Source: Granulicella tundricola MP5ACTX9
GTDB taxonomy: Bacteria > Acidobacteriota > Terriglobia > Terriglobales > Acidobacteriaceae
NCBI RefSeq assembly: GCF_000178975.2
Contig: NC_015064.1
Coordinates: 1,116,001 to 1,180,000 of the forward strand
Direction: 5' to 3'
Length of the DNA stretch: 64,000 nucleotides
The notes under the pieces are model-generated. The model saw only the letters and a program-made list of their open reading frames with translations. It had not been told where the DNA came from and did not search any database. The translations under genes were made by a program, and so were the position numbers. Of the stretch, positions 31,414 to 41,885 are shown in pieces. Every line of letters begins with the position of its first letter. Position 1 is the first letter of the stretch.

Positions 31414-33537
31414 CTAGACGAGCCAGCCTGCGAGTTGTGAGGCGAACTGAAGTGCGCTCGCGTAGATGTTGGTCAGCTTGTGGGCGGGAACGTGGTTCGC
31501 CTTGGTGGTGTAGCTGTCGTTGAAGTGATCGCGGTCCAGGCTGACGGTGTGGTCGGGGTCGAGCTCGGCGGAGAGGACTTTGGAGCCGCGGGTGTAGGTG
31601 AAGGTGTGCCAGCGGTCGTTGATATCGTGGGTGCAGTCCCAGGTCTCGCGGAGCTTGGTGCCGTCTTCAAAGACGATCTCGACCGTGACGGGGAGCTGGA
31701 AGTCCCCGAGCCGGTGGAGGGTGACGGTATCGAGAAACTGGGTCTGGCCGTGCTCGGCCTTCCACCACTGTGCGGGGTCTGAGGTGACCTTGTCGACGGC
31801 AAAGTCGAGGATGCGGGTGCCGTAGACGGCCTGGTTGAAGAACGGCCGGAGGGTGGAACCTACGTTGATGTTGGGCTGGCCGGGGGTGTTCATGACGGCC
31901 TGGTATTGGCCGAGGTTGACGCCGGCTCCGATGAGGCTGTTGGGCTGCGCGGTCAGGCCGTAGAGCTGGGTGGAGGGCTGGGTTGCAGTCGGTGAGGTTC
32001 CGGGAATGGAGGCCAGGGCTGTGGCCTTGCCGCGCTTGATGGCGACATCTTCGATGGTGTGGAGGAAGTCTTCCGAGGTGGGGTGGGTGAAGCGATAGCG
32101 CATGAAGTAGGTGCGCATGGCCTCGTCCATGGTGTCGCGGCCGACGATGCCTTCAAGCGTCTTGAGGAGGGTGGCGGTCTTGCCGTAGGTCACGCCGCCG
32201 TAGGAGGCTGCGTTGCGGAACTGCCAGGCGTGGCGGGTGACGGGGTCGTAGTCGGGCTCGCTGATGTACTGCAGGTACTGGAGCTCGGCGTCGCCGGCGT
32301 TGGCCCAACGGTGCTGGAAGAAGCTGGTGCGGGGGCCAAGGATCGCGGCGAGAACGTTGACCTCGGTGTAGGAGTTGATGCCTTCGTCGAGCCACGCGTC
32401 CTCAAACTCGTTGGTGGCGACCATGCCGTACCAGTACTGATGTCCGAACTCATGCTCGGCGGTGAGCTCGGTGACGTGGCTTGGGTCCCAGACGTTGGTG
32501 TCGCCGGTGACGAGCGTGGGGTACTCCATGCCGCCGATCTGCGAGTCGGGTTCGGGGTCGATGAGGGTGAGGACCTTGTAGGGGTAGGGTCCGTAACGCT
32601 TGTCGAACTGGTCGAGCGAGGCGAGGAGGATCTTGAGGTAGCGCTGACCGGCGTCGGGATGGGCGGCAAGCGCCAGGACGTGGACCTGCACGGGGCCGAG
32701 CGAGGAAAGAAAGGTGCCGTCGGTGACCGTGAAGTGCGGGCTGGCGGCGAAGGCGAAGTCGCCGATGTCTTCGCCGTAGAAGCTCAGGGTTTTGGTGCCG
32801 TCGGAGTTGGCCTGGTCGCCGGTGGGCACGCCGGAGGCACCGACGGTGAAGCGGCGCGGCAGCGTCAGGCGGACATTGAAGGTGGCGAAGTCCGAGAAGA
32901 ACTCGGTGGTGGAGTGGTACTGGTGGCAGTTCCACGCACCGTGCCAGAAGACGCCGAGCTTGGGGTACCACTGGCCGCCCATGAGGAAGTCGCGCTTGTA
33001 GCCGTTGCGCGCGATGGACTCCGGAAACTGGTCGTGGAAGGCGATGTGGAAGGTGATGGAGTCGCCGGGTGCTAGGGGCCGGGGCAGAGCTATTTCAGCG
33101 ACGGTGTGGTCGTTCTGGTTGTTGTCGTCAGGAGCGGTGAAGTGCATGGACTTGGTGAGATCGCCCATGCCGTCCGCCGCGATGCTGGCGATGGTGATGC
33201 CCCCGAGCTTCTTCGCGGGATAGTCATTGGCGGATTCGGAATCGCGGATGCCTCCGCCGAAGTGAGTCTCGGACGTAAAGGAGGACTCAGGCCGGAAGGC
33301 GTTGAGATAGAGGTGGAAGGGGAAGGTGGTGAGGGGCTGGCCGGTGAGGTTCTTGTAGGTCAGGGTCTCGGTCGCGTCCAGGGCCTTCTTGTCCATGTCC
33401 ACCTTGGCGTCGAGATTGTAGGCGACGACGCGCGTGGAGAGAGGCGTTGGAGAGTTGGTGGCGATGCTCTGGGCGTGACCGGGTTTGGCTGCGAAGGCGA
33501 CGAAAAGGAGGGTCGCGGCGGTGAAGAGAGGTCGCAT
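31414..33537 (-). CDS. Exported M1-type zinc metallopeptidase
   Basis: 707 residues with signal peptide (MRPLFTAATLLFVAFAAKPG, then HAQ). The gluzincin motif HEFGHQYW is at about residue 361, followed by the third zinc ligand Glu in EFEDAWLDEGINSY, and the upstream GGMEYPTLV matches the GxMEN substrate motif with EYP in place of EN. N-terminal beta domain and a C-terminal helical region follow M1 layout. The protein is therefore an exported aminopeptidase-like enzyme. It heads a two-gene operon with the membrane protein downstream. Confidence 0.88.
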   Translation of the reverse strand: MRPLFTAATLLFVAFAAKPGHAQSIATNSPTPLSTRVVAYNLDAKVDMDKKALDATETLTYKNLTGQPLTTFPFHLYLNAFRPESSFTSETHFGGGIRDSESANDYPAKKLGGITIASIAADGMGDLTKSMHFTAPDDNNQNDHTVAEIALPRPLAPGDSITFHIAFHDQFPESIARNGYKRDFLMGGQWYPKLGVFWHGAWNCHQYHSTTEFFSDFATFNVRLTLPRRFTVGASGVPTGDQANSDGTKTLSFYGEDIGDFAFAASPHFTVTDGTFLSSLGPVQVHVLALAAHPDAGQRYLKILLASLDQFDKRYGPYPYKVLTLIDPEPDSQIGGMEYPTLVTGDTNVWDPSHVTELTAEHEFGHQYWYGMVATNEFEDAWLDEGINSYTEVNVLAAILGPRTSFFQHRWANAGDAELQYLQYISEPDYDPVTRHAWQFRNAASYGGVTYGKTATLLKTLEGIVGRDTMDEAMRTYFMRYRFTHPTSEDFLHTIEDVAIKRGKATALASIPGTSPTATQPSTQLYGLTAQPNSLIGAGVNLGQYQAVMNTPGQPNINVGSTLRPFFNQAVYGTRILDFAVDKVTSDPAQWWKAEHGQTQFLDTVTLHRLGDFQLPVTVEIVFEDGTKLRETWDCTHDINDRWHTFTYTRGSKVLSAELDPDHTVSLDRDHFNDSYTTKANHVPAHKLTNIYASALQFASQLAGWLV

Positions 33538-33661
33538 GAGCCGATTCTATGTTGGGAGCGCAGTTTCGGGGAGTGTTTTGTGCGACATGGGGAGTACATC
33601 GTTTGGGGCAGAAGGACAGAGAGAGGCAGGGACGGGCAGTGGTGGTGCAGTGGTGAGGCAG

Positions 33662-34297
33662 TCAGGGTTGGGTCCAGAGTTCGGTGGTGAGGAGGCCGAA
33701 GAGGCGATGGTGCTGGGCAATGCGGTGGAGGCCGGCGGATTGGAAGGCTTGCGCAAAGTCCGGGAGTTGGGTGGGGCGGAGGTTGGTGAGGACGCGAAAG
33801 GCCAGGTAGAGGGCGCGTATGTAGAGCCGGGCGGGCCAGTGCAGGAGGCCGGGTGGGATGCGGAAGTCGGAGACCAGCCAGAGGGCTCCGGGTTGCAGGG
33901 TGGGGACGAGGCGGAGGACGAGCGAGTCGAGTTCGGGCTGGGTGAGGCAGTCGAGCAGGAAGTGCGTGACGACGAGATCTGGTGCGGCGGTGGGGGTGAG
34001 GGTCAGGACGTTCTGCTGGTGGGTGGTCAGGCGGGCGGCGAAGGGTTGGGCGCGTTTACGGAGGAGCGCAAGCATGGCGGGGCTGAGATCGACCGCATCA
34101 GCCTGTAAGCGGAGGTTCTGGGCCAGAAGCGCGGCGGTGAAGCGTCCGTCGCCGTCACCGAGGATCAGGGCGCGGATGCAGTCTTTGAGAGCCGGAAGAT
34201 GGTGCAGGCGGGTCTTCTGGAGGAGCGGTCCCAGCGTGAGGTACTCCAGCCAGCGGTAGGGGCGGGCGAGGAGGTCGAAGTTCGGCTCGTTCGTCAT
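33662..34297 (-). CDS. SAM-dependent class I methyltransferase
   Basis: 211 residues from ATG 34297. Motif I LILGDGDGRFTAALL (about residues 48-62) and motif post-I ADAVDLSPAMLALLRKRA, then DLVVTHFLLDCLTQPEL and a beta region, typical of class I methyltransferases. The start overlaps the stop of the upstream gene by ATGA, which rules out the longer frame to 34612. Partner genes encode a UbiA-like membrane protein and a GH57 enzyme; a lipid or quinone-type substrate is only a guess. Confidence 0.82.
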   Translation of the reverse strand: MTNEPNFDLLARPYRWLEYLTLGPLLQKTRLHHLPALKDCIRALILGDGDGRFTAALLAQNLRLQADAVDLSPAMLALLRKRAQPFAARLTTHQQNVLTLTPTAAPDLVVTHFLLDCLTQPELDSLVLRLVPTLQPGALWLVSDFRIPPGLLHWPARLYIRALYLAFRVLTNLRPTQLPDFAQAFQSAGLHRIAQHHRLFGLLTTELWTQP

Positions 34298-35187
34298 ACC
34301 TTCCAATGCTGGAACGGGATGAAGAGGAGCGGCGTGAGAAGGACGAAGTCTGCGGCGGCTCTCAGGGCTATGCGGGAGGCTGGGCGGGTTTGATGGAGCA
34401 GCCTGAGCAAGCTCGCGGAGAGAGCGATGGCCATTAAAAGGGGCGAAAATTCGTTGTGCTGAAGGACTGCAAGGAGAAAGGCGACGAAGGTGAGGATCGG
34501 TGCAAGCAGCGTGAGAGAGTGAAGGGCAACGCGTGTCGTTGGGTGTGCGGTCGCGGTCACGCTGGGCGTGGGGTGCTCCCAGGCGTAGATGAAGAGGCAA
34601 TTCAGGCTGCAAAGCGCGGCGAAGAGGATGGCGGGCAGTAGCAATGAAAGCCGAAGCGCGGGTGCGCGGGAGACCGTGGGGATGAAGGTCGCGGCGGCAA
34701 AGAAAACCCCGACGGCGATCTCCTTGGGCAGGCGGCCGGGCTTTCCGCCATGCAGCACGGGAGCGGCATGGATGAGGACAAACCAGGCGAAGAGGAGACT
34801 TCCCGCGATGAGGTAAAGCCGGATGGCCTCGGCGGGGATGGTCAGGAGCAGGGGCGCGAGAGCCAGGGAGCAGACGAGGATGACGATGCGGAAGAGCTTG
34901 CGGTGCTTGTGATGGAAGAGGTGGCGGGCTTCCAGATCGGACGGCACGGCGCTCTCAAGCTGCTGCGCGTCGAGGAGACGATCAGCCGCATACAGAATCC
35001 AGACCGCGAGGAACATGGCCGCAACGGAGCTCAACGGCAGGCTGATATGGGCGCTGCGTGCCACGAACCACGTCCAGAGGGCTGCGACGGTCGGGGCATC
35101 GAGCGAAAGCAGGTGCCAGTAAATCAGGGGAGCTTCAAACGCGGTCCGGGCGATGGTTCGAGAGGGGGCATCGACGATGGTGGTCAT
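34294..35187 (-). CDS. Multi-span membrane protein, possibly UbiA-like prenyltransferase
   Basis: 297 residues from ATG 35187, preceded by GGAGAGG. About eight hydrophobic segments. The only family hint is an Asp-rich motif after the second span, ILYAADRLLDAQQL (DxxxD), similar in position to the prenyl-diphosphate motif of UbiA enzymes; the second UbiA motif is not evident. Translationally coupled to the downstream methyltransferase, which is consistent with aromatic prenylation then methylation, as in quinone-type pathways, but this is weak. Confidence 0.6.
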   Translation of the reverse strand: MTTIVDAPSRTIARTAFEAPLIYWHLLSLDAPTVAALWTWFVARSAHISLPLSSVAAMFLAVWILYAADRLLDAQQLESAVPSDLEARHLFHHKHRKLFRIVILVCSLALAPLLLTIPAEAIRLYLIAGSLLFAWFVLIHAAPVLHGGKPGRLPKEIAVGVFFAAATFIPTVSRAPALRLSLLLPAILFAALCSLNCLFIYAWEHPTPSVTATAHPTTRVALHSLTLLAPILTFVAFLLAVLQHNEFSPLLMAIALSASLLRLLHQTRPASRIALRAAADFVLLTPLLFIPFQHWKV

Positions 35188-35206
35188 GGATGCGCCCCTC
35201 TCCTGG

Positions 35207-36967
<1,761 letters not shown>

Positions 36968-37068
36968 CAACTCGGAGACCTGCCTTTTTCACTTGGATGC
37001 GTGAGGCTGGCTGAACGGCTCAGGGGCAGAGTTCCTTCCGGCCTGAGTCGCCTTGGACGGAAGGAGTT

Positions 37069-37100
37069 CCCAAACCGGCCCTGCTAATTGCTGGGCCGGT
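37069..37100 (-). terminator. Hairpin overlapping the BON gene stop, weak terminator
   Basis: ACCGGCCC / GGGCCGGT perfect 8-bp stem with an 11-nt loop that contains the stop codon, followed on the minus strand by only TTT. Could stabilise the 3' end. Confidence 0.35.
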
Positions 37101-38214
37101 GCTGCAGGGATGGGTCGACGTCCTCGTTGCCGCGGGGGCCGCCGACTCTCACATGGACGGTAATCGGGCTGTCTGTATGGAAGCGGACGACGGTCTCTGA
37201 CGGAATCTGAACCTGCTGGCCTTTGGTGATGGCGTTTGACCCCGCGCCCAGTCCACCGCCGGTGACGGCTCCGATGGCTGCGCCTTTGCCTCCGCCGAAG
37301 ATGCCGCCGAGGATGGCGCCTACGGCTGCGCCGCCGCCGGTCTTCTCCGCCGTGTTCTTGCCGCGGCCCTTGCCCTCTACGGAGTAGGGCTCAGAGGTAA
37401 CGGGCAGGCTGGCGCCACGTGGCCGGACACTGGTCAGCGATACGGTCAGCAGTGAGTTGCCTTTGAAGTGGGCGGCTTCCTGCACTGCGTCGACGCGGCC
37501 CGAAACGGCGGTGCCTGCAGGCAGGACCACCTGGTCTTCAATCATGACGTCTGCCGCGAGGGTGCCGCTGAAGGTCTCGCCGGCTTGGGTGGTAGCGCTG
37601 TCCAGCGTCTGGGTAATGCGGACGGGAAGCGTGGTCGCGGAGGGAACGGTGACGTCGCGGAAGGTGGGCCGGGGCGGTGGCGGCGGGGGTGGTGGCGCCG
37701 TGAAGACCGGTGCCGGCTGGTTGGACGCGACGGGCGGCATCGGGACGTCCTGGGGGAAGTCCCGCTGGACCGGAGCGGACTGGCGCGGCTGCGGCTTGAG
37801 TTGGGGAACCATCGCCGTGGGCTTGCGCGATTCAGCCAGGCGGGCCGGCGGCGGCGGCGGCGGGGCGACGACGGTGGCGGTCGGAGCAGGAGCTGCCGGC
37901 TGCCCGGCATAAGGAGCGCCGACCTGCAGGTTGTTTACCACACTGCGGACGCCCTGGATGCTGGACGCGTCACGGGAGGCAATGGTCTTCTGCGCGTCGT
38001 TGGCGACGGAGCCTGTCAGGGTGGCGACGCCATCCTGCACGGAGCCCTGGATGGGCTGGTTGTTGATGGCAGTATCAGCGATGAGCTGGGCGTTGATGGC
38101 GGACGAGAGGGCAGCATCGTCGGGCGCACTGGCCGTGGGCTTCGATTTGCAGCCGCTGAGGCCGGCGGCCAAGGCCGTCGCCAGGACGAGAGTGCGGCAG
38201 GTGAGATTAGACAT
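37084..38214 (-). CDS. BON-domain lipoprotein with glycine zipper
   Basis: 376 residues. Lipobox LAAGLSGC after a signal peptide. A BON domain follows (about 34-98: SAINAQLIADTAINNQPI..GVATLTGSVANDAQKTIA), then a Pro/Ala-rich linker (about 100-190), a beta segment with FRDVTVPSATTLPVRITQTL, and a glycine-zipper (GGGAAVGAILGGIFGGGKGA, about 290-325) that can insert in membranes. BON proteins are envelope-stress and phospholipid-binding proteins. The gene is divergent from the YtxH gene with a 307-bp gap. Confidence 0.8.
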   Translation of the reverse strand: MSNLTCRTLVLATALAAGLSGCKSKPTASAPDDAALSSAINAQLIADTAINNQPIQGSVQDGVATLTGSVANDAQKTIASRDASSIQGVRSVVNNLQVGAPYAGQPAAPAPTATVVAPPPPPPARLAESRKPTAMVPQLKPQPRQSAPVQRDFPQDVPMPPVASNQPAPVFTAPPPPPPPPRPTFRDVTVPSATTLPVRITQTLDSATTQAGETFSGTLAADVMIEDQVVLPAGTAVSGRVDAVQEAAHFKGNSLLTVSLTSVRPRGASLPVTSEPYSVEGKGRGKNTAEKTGGGAAVGAILGGIFGGGKGAAIGAVTGGGLGAGSNAITKGQQVQIPSETVVRFHTDSPITVHVRVGGPRGNEDVDPSLQHRPSN

Positions 38215-38521
38215 AGTGCAATCCTTTCATACTGTTACAGGATTTGAGAGGCCGGCCGGTGCGCTTAAGAGCGATCGGGTCTCCTGACAGAAGAATCCTC
38301 CTCATTGGACTGCCGCGGCGGCGCGAAAGCGCCACTAAATCTTCGTGCGAGTCTCTCTTCGCGCAACCCGATAGGATGGGGGGGCATCTTCCATACTGAC
38401 GCGCCACGATACGCAAACGCAGTGTGCAAGTCAGCGTGGCCGAGTTTCAACGGTGGATGTAATATCGAGCGATCGCGCAAGCCTTCGCATCTTGAAGAAG
38501 AGATCGAACAGGAGAGTTCAA
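38215..38521. other. Intergenic region with GNRA-type hairpin
   Basis: 307 bp between divergent envelope genes. Contains GGCGCGAAAGCGCC near 38315 (stem with GAAA tetraloop) and a TAATAT hexamer near 38459 with TGGCCG 17 bp upstream, a possible promoter for the YtxH gene. No protein-coding gene is supported. Confidence 0.4.
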
Positions 38522-38908
38522 ATGTCTGAAGATAACGGAACGAGCGGACTTGGTTGGTTTTTGGCAGGACTTGGCATCGGTGCGCTCGTGGGCGTTCTTT
38601 ATGCGCCGAAGTCGGGTTCGGAGACGCGCAGCGATCTGATCGCCAGCGCGCAGGATGCAAAGGAAAAGGCAGCGGCGCTGGCACAACAGGGCGTTGATCG
38701 CGCCAACGGCTACGTCGACCAGGGCAAGCAGGTTGCCGGCGAGTACGTCGATAAGGGCAAGGAGTACTACGAGCGCGGCCGCTCGCAGTGGACCCAGTAT
38801 GTCGAGAAGGGCAAGGACCTCGTGCAGGATCAGCAGGACAAGGTTCAGGCCGCCATCGACGCAGGCAAGGAAGCCTATGCCAGCAAGACCGCCGAGCAGG
38901 AAGGCTAG
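38522..38908 (+). CDS. YtxH-domain membrane protein
   Basis: 128 residues from ATG 38522, with AGGAGAG upstream. N-terminal YtxH signature GLGWFLAGLGIGALVGVLYA then PKSGSETR (a Gly-rich membrane span with the APKSG motif). The rest is a long amphipathic helix with repeated 11-residue-like VDQGKQVAGEYVDKGKEYYE character, resembling LEA/apolipoprotein-like coiled repeats. YtxH proteins are general-stress-induced in Bacillus. Divergent from a BON gene. Confidence 0.85.
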   Translation: MSEDNGTSGLGWFLAGLGIGALVGVLYAPKSGSETRSDLIASAQDAKEKAAALAQQGVDRANGYVDQGKQVAGEYVDKGKEYYERGRSQWTQYVEKGKDLVQDQQDKVQAAIDAGKEAYASKTAEQEG

Positions 38909-39066
38909 TCAGAGCTTCAGCTTTGGGTAGTACGTGTGAGGTGCAGGGGCGGGTCGATCCGTGAGGGTCGGGTATCGCCCCTGCGCTGCGTTAGAGACTG
39001 TTTGCGGTATAAAGGCATGTGGCCGAGGCTGAGACCCGGCATAAGAGCGACCTTGGAGATGGGCAG

Positions 39067-39831
39067 ATGGCAATGATGGGTGTGACTGCGTTGGGTTTGG
39101 CAGGAACTTCTGCAATGAGCGCGAAGCGCTTGGCGGTGTGGCTGTTGCAGGATTCAATCGACAGCGGGCATACGAAGCTGTTGGAAATCTTCATTGGAAT
39201 CGCGGCGTTTGCCCTGCTGATGCAGGCGATTGCCGTGATCGTGGTGGCGGCTGCCGGTTATAAAGCGCAGAAACGCGCTATGGAGATTGTGGAAGAGGTA
39301 CGCGCGAAGGCTTTGCCGTTGATCGACAAGTCGCATGGCCTGGTAGAGAAATCGCAGGCGTTGATGGCTGACCTCACCCCCAAAATTCAGACCATTACAG
39401 CCAACGTCGAGCAGGTCTCCACCATCATCAAGGATAAGGTCGTCGAGTTTGAGCCGACCGTTTCTGCTGCCAACGCCACCGTTCAGGACGCCAATGCGAA
39501 GACGCATCAGCAGATCATCCGGGTCAACGGCATGGTGACCTCCGCGCTGAACGCCACCGCTGAGCTTGCGAGCACGATTCATGAAGGTATCCGCACACCG
39601 GCGCGGGAGATTGCAGGCGTGGTCAGCGGTCTCAAGGCAGGCATCGATTCTCTGATCAGCAAGACGCGCGGCTTCGGAGCAGGCATCAAGCCGAATCCGG
39701 TTCGGCGGCCAGGGCCTGTCGTCGTAAAGACGGCCAATCCCTACTACCAGGCAGAGTCCTCGACCTCCGCGCAGGTGAAGGCAGCGGCCTCAGCGTTTGA
39801 GCGGGCCGAAAAGTCTGATCTGGACCTGTAG
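39067..39831 (+). CDS. Membrane-anchored helical protein of unknown function
   Basis: 254 residues from ATG 39067; GTG 39019 is possible but lacks a Shine-Dalgarno sequence. One membrane span (about 39-60, IAAFALLMQAIAVIVVAAAG), then a long helix about 65-200 with regular hydrophobic spacing (SHGLVEKSQALMADLTPKIQ, VEQVSTIIKDKV), which resembles DUF948-type or methyl-accepting-like coiled coils, and a basic C-terminus. Function unknown. It follows the YtxH gene in the same direction. Confidence 0.7.
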   Translation: MAMMGVTALGLAGTSAMSAKRLAVWLLQDSIDSGHTKLLEIFIGIAAFALLMQAIAVIVVAAAGYKAQKRAMEIVEEVRAKALPLIDKSHGLVEKSQALMADLTPKIQTITANVEQVSTIIKDKVVEFEPTVSAANATVQDANAKTHQQIIRVNGMVTSALNATAELASTIHEGIRTPAREIAGVVSGLKAGIDSLISKTRGFGAGIKPNPVRRPGPVVVKTANPYYQAESSTSAQVKAAASAFERAEKSDLDL

Positions 39832-39844
39832 ACCGTAACGAAGC

Positions 39845-40984
39845 TTAGATAATCCAGCCACCCCCGACCACGTCATCTTCCCGATAGAAGATGGCGGCCT
39901 GGCCGGGGGTGATTGCACGTTGGGGCTCGTCGAAGATGGCAATGGCGATAGGATCGCCGTCCGGCCCGATGCCGCCGGAGGATAGGGTGGCGGGCTGCGG
40001 CTCATGGCGATGGCGGACCTTGGCCAGCACGCGGATGGGTTCAGTAATCTCCGGGATGGAGATCCAGTTGAGGCGATTGGCACGCAGTTCGCGCGTCATC
40101 AACTCCGCGTCCGAGCCAACCTGAACCTGGTGCGAGTCGGGATGAATCGCCAGAACGTAGAGCGGATTCGCACTCGTCAACCCGAGTCCCTTGCGCTGTC
40201 CTACAGTGAAGTTGTGGATGCCGGTATGACGACCCACGACCTCGCCGGATGAGGTCACGAGTTCGCCGGAGCTGTCCGGAAGCTCCTCGCCCTGCTCATC
40301 CAGGTAGGCGCGGAGGAAGGTCTGGTAGTCGCCGCCGGGGATGAAGCATATCTCCTGCGAATCGGGCTTGGCGGCTACATCGAGCCCAGCCTCCGTCGCC
40401 ATGACGCGCACGGCAGGCTTCTGCATCTCGCCCAGCGGGAACAGGGTATGGGCAAGCTGATCCTGCGTGAGCCCAAACAGGAAATAAGTCTGATCTTTAG
40501 ACCGGTCGGCGGGGCGCGAAAGGATCCAGCGGCCTGTGGCCTCATCGAAGCGATTACGCGCGTAGTGGCCGGTGGCGATCTTGGTCGCACCCACCTGCCG
40601 CGCGGTCAGCAGGAGCTGGTCGAACTTCAGGTGGTTGTTGCAGAGCGTGCAGGGAATCGGCGTGCGCCCGGCGAGATACTCGCTGACGAAGGGCTTGACG
40701 ACGTCAGCCTCGAAGCGCTCCTGCTGGTTGACGAGGTAGTACGGAATCCCGATCTTCTCCGCCACCCGCCGCGCGTCGTAGACGTCGTCGATCGAGCAGC
40801 AGCGTCCCTGCACGGACTCCGGCATACCCTCATGCCCGGCCAGGCGGCGCTGATTCCAGAGCTGAAGCGTGAGGCCGATGAGATCGTAGCCCTGCTCATG
40901 CAGAAGGGCGGCGACGGCAGAGGAATCGACTCCCCCGGACATGGCTACGGCGATGGTTTCGGGTATTTGGCTGAGATCTGACAT
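39845..40984 (-). CDS. mnmA: tRNA-specific 2-thiouridylase MnmA
   Basis: 379 residues. PP-loop SGGVDSSAVAALL (about 15-27) binds ATP. Two catalytic cysteines: CTLCNNHLKFDQ region (Cys about 107) and CFIPGGDYQTFL (Cys about 205). The C-terminal beta domain begins near VGQRKGLGL. It thiolates U34 of tRNA Glu/Gln/Lys using sulfur relayed from a cysteine desulfurase (one is at 50559). Standard length. Confidence 0.96.
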   Translation of the reverse strand: MSDLSQIPETIAVAMSGGVDSSAVAALLHEQGYDLIGLTLQLWNQRRLAGHEGMPESVQGRCCSIDDVYDARRVAEKIGIPYYLVNQQERFEADVVKPFVSEYLAGRTPIPCTLCNNHLKFDQLLLTARQVGATKIATGHYARNRFDEATGRWILSRPADRSKDQTYFLFGLTQDQLAHTLFPLGEMQKPAVRVMATEAGLDVAAKPDSQEICFIPGGDYQTFLRAYLDEQGEELPDSSGELVTSSGEVVGRHTGIHNFTVGQRKGLGLTSANPLYVLAIHPDSHQVQVGSDAELMTRELRANRLNWISIPEITEPIRVLAKVRHRHEPQPATLSSGGIGPDGDPIAIAIFDEPQRAITPGQAAIFYREDDVVGGGWII

Positions 40985-41002
40985 TTCTATTCTTTACTGA
41001 GG

Positions 41003-41371
41003 TTACGCTTCGATGGTGGCAGTGGCAGAATGCGTCCGGGGTTTCTTGACCGGAGCATGATCGCGAATCTCGAAGACGAGGCGTTTTCCCAAAACATTTG
41101 CAGCCCGGGTCAACGTCTCCAGAGAAACCGCAGTGTTGGTGGGGTCGAGCAGACGGTCAAGCTGAGACCTGCTCGTCTTCAGTTCTCGTGCCATGGTCTG
41201 CTTGGTCTTCTTTTGCTTCTCCATGGCTTGCTCGAACTGCCAGGCCAAGACGCGCTTGATAGCTGCACCTTCAACCTCATTTCGGATTCCTTCCTCTTCA
41301 AGGAACGACTCGAAAGTCGAGCCGGTGTGGATGGATTCGGGTTGTTTCTCTTTACTCATCTTGGATCTCAT
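41003..41371 (-). CDS. Antitoxin, XRE-type HTH
   Basis: 122 residues. The HTH occupies about 60-105: KTKQTMARELKTSRSQLDRL and SLETLTRAANVLGKRLVFEI, the layout of HigA/Fis-like antitoxins with a short N-terminus. The ATG overlaps the toxin stop (ATGA at 41368-41371); an alternative start is ATG 41359. It would bind the toxin and repress the promoter marked upstream. Confidence 0.85.
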   Translation of the reverse strand: MRSKMSKEKQPESIHTGSTFESFLEEEGIRNEVEGAAIKRVLAWQFEQAMEKQKKTKQTMARELKTSRSQLDRLLDPTNTAVSLETLTRAANVLGKRLVFEIRDHAPVKKPRTHSATATIEA

Positions 41372-41715
41372 TTCTGTTGGTGCAGCCGTTTGTTCTTTCG
41401 TGCAAGGTCCATATCCTCATCCGGTGTTTTCTGTGTCTTCTTGATGAAGCCATGAAGCAGAACCATTCGCTCTCGTGAGTCGATATAGAACAAGACGCGA
41501 GCGATTCTTCCATGTGTCAAATTCGTGCGGACTTCATATAGGCCGTCTTTCAATGCACGGCAAGTGGGCATGCCGACGGGCCATCCAAACTCCACTGTTT
41601 GTATGTCCATTCCAATTCGTTTCCGATCTTCGACCGGTTCCAAATTCCTGAGCCATTCGCGTACAGGTTCACCACCAGCCGCGGTGCGGAAAAAGACCAC
41701 GTCCATCCGCTTCAT
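41368..41715 (-). CDS. Toxin of the RelE/HigB (phage Gp49-like) superfamily
   Basis: 115 residues from ATG 41715 (MKRMDVVFFRTAAGGEPVRE). Conserved pattern: GEPVREWLRNLEPVEDRKRI, VGMPTCRALKDGLYEVRTNL, RIARVLFYIDSRERMVLLHGFIKKTQKTP, typical of Gp49/HigB-like ribosome-dependent mRNA interferases. The frame is open to 41775, but a promoter with -10 TACAAT and two operator palindromes lie between 41726 and 41765, so the transcript would start downstream of 41775 and the start at 41715 is preferred. Confidence 0.85.
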   Translation of the reverse strand: MKRMDVVFFRTAAGGEPVREWLRNLEPVEDRKRIGMDIQTVEFGWPVGMPTCRALKDGLYEVRTNLTHGRIARVLFYIDSRERMVLLHGFIKKTQKTPDEDMDLARKNKRLHQQK

Positions 41716-41725
41716 CGTTGGTAGT

Positions 41726-41765
41726 GAAGTGGATTTCACTTCTAAATTGTACCTCATACGGTACA
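41726..41765 (-). promoter_or_regulatory. Promoter/operator of the toxin-antitoxin operon
   Basis: Two inverted repeats: GAAGTG-GATTT-CACTTC (41726-41742) and TGTACC-TCATAC-GGTACA (41748-41765). The minus-strand -10 hexamer TACAAT (41746-41751) lies between and overlaps the second. Transcription would start near 41739, giving a short leader before the ATG at 41715. Fits conditional autorepression by the antitoxin. Confidence 0.55.
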
Positions 41766-41885
41766 TAAGGGTCACGCCGAGCTTTCAACTTCACCCTGGC
41801 ATCAGCAGATTGCAACTCTGAATGAGAGCTATTCCGGGCTCAAGCCTGTCATTGATTTCTTGCACAAGCGTTGAACCCGCCAAGC

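Noticed and set aside
33538..34108. Plus-strand Gly/Glu-rich frames over the methyltransferase region
   Set aside because: They are complements of the minus-strand gene and have the typical Glu/Gly/Val composition of high-GC shadow frames; the same applies to the plus-strand frames over 23.9-27.9 kb and 30.3-33.7 kb.
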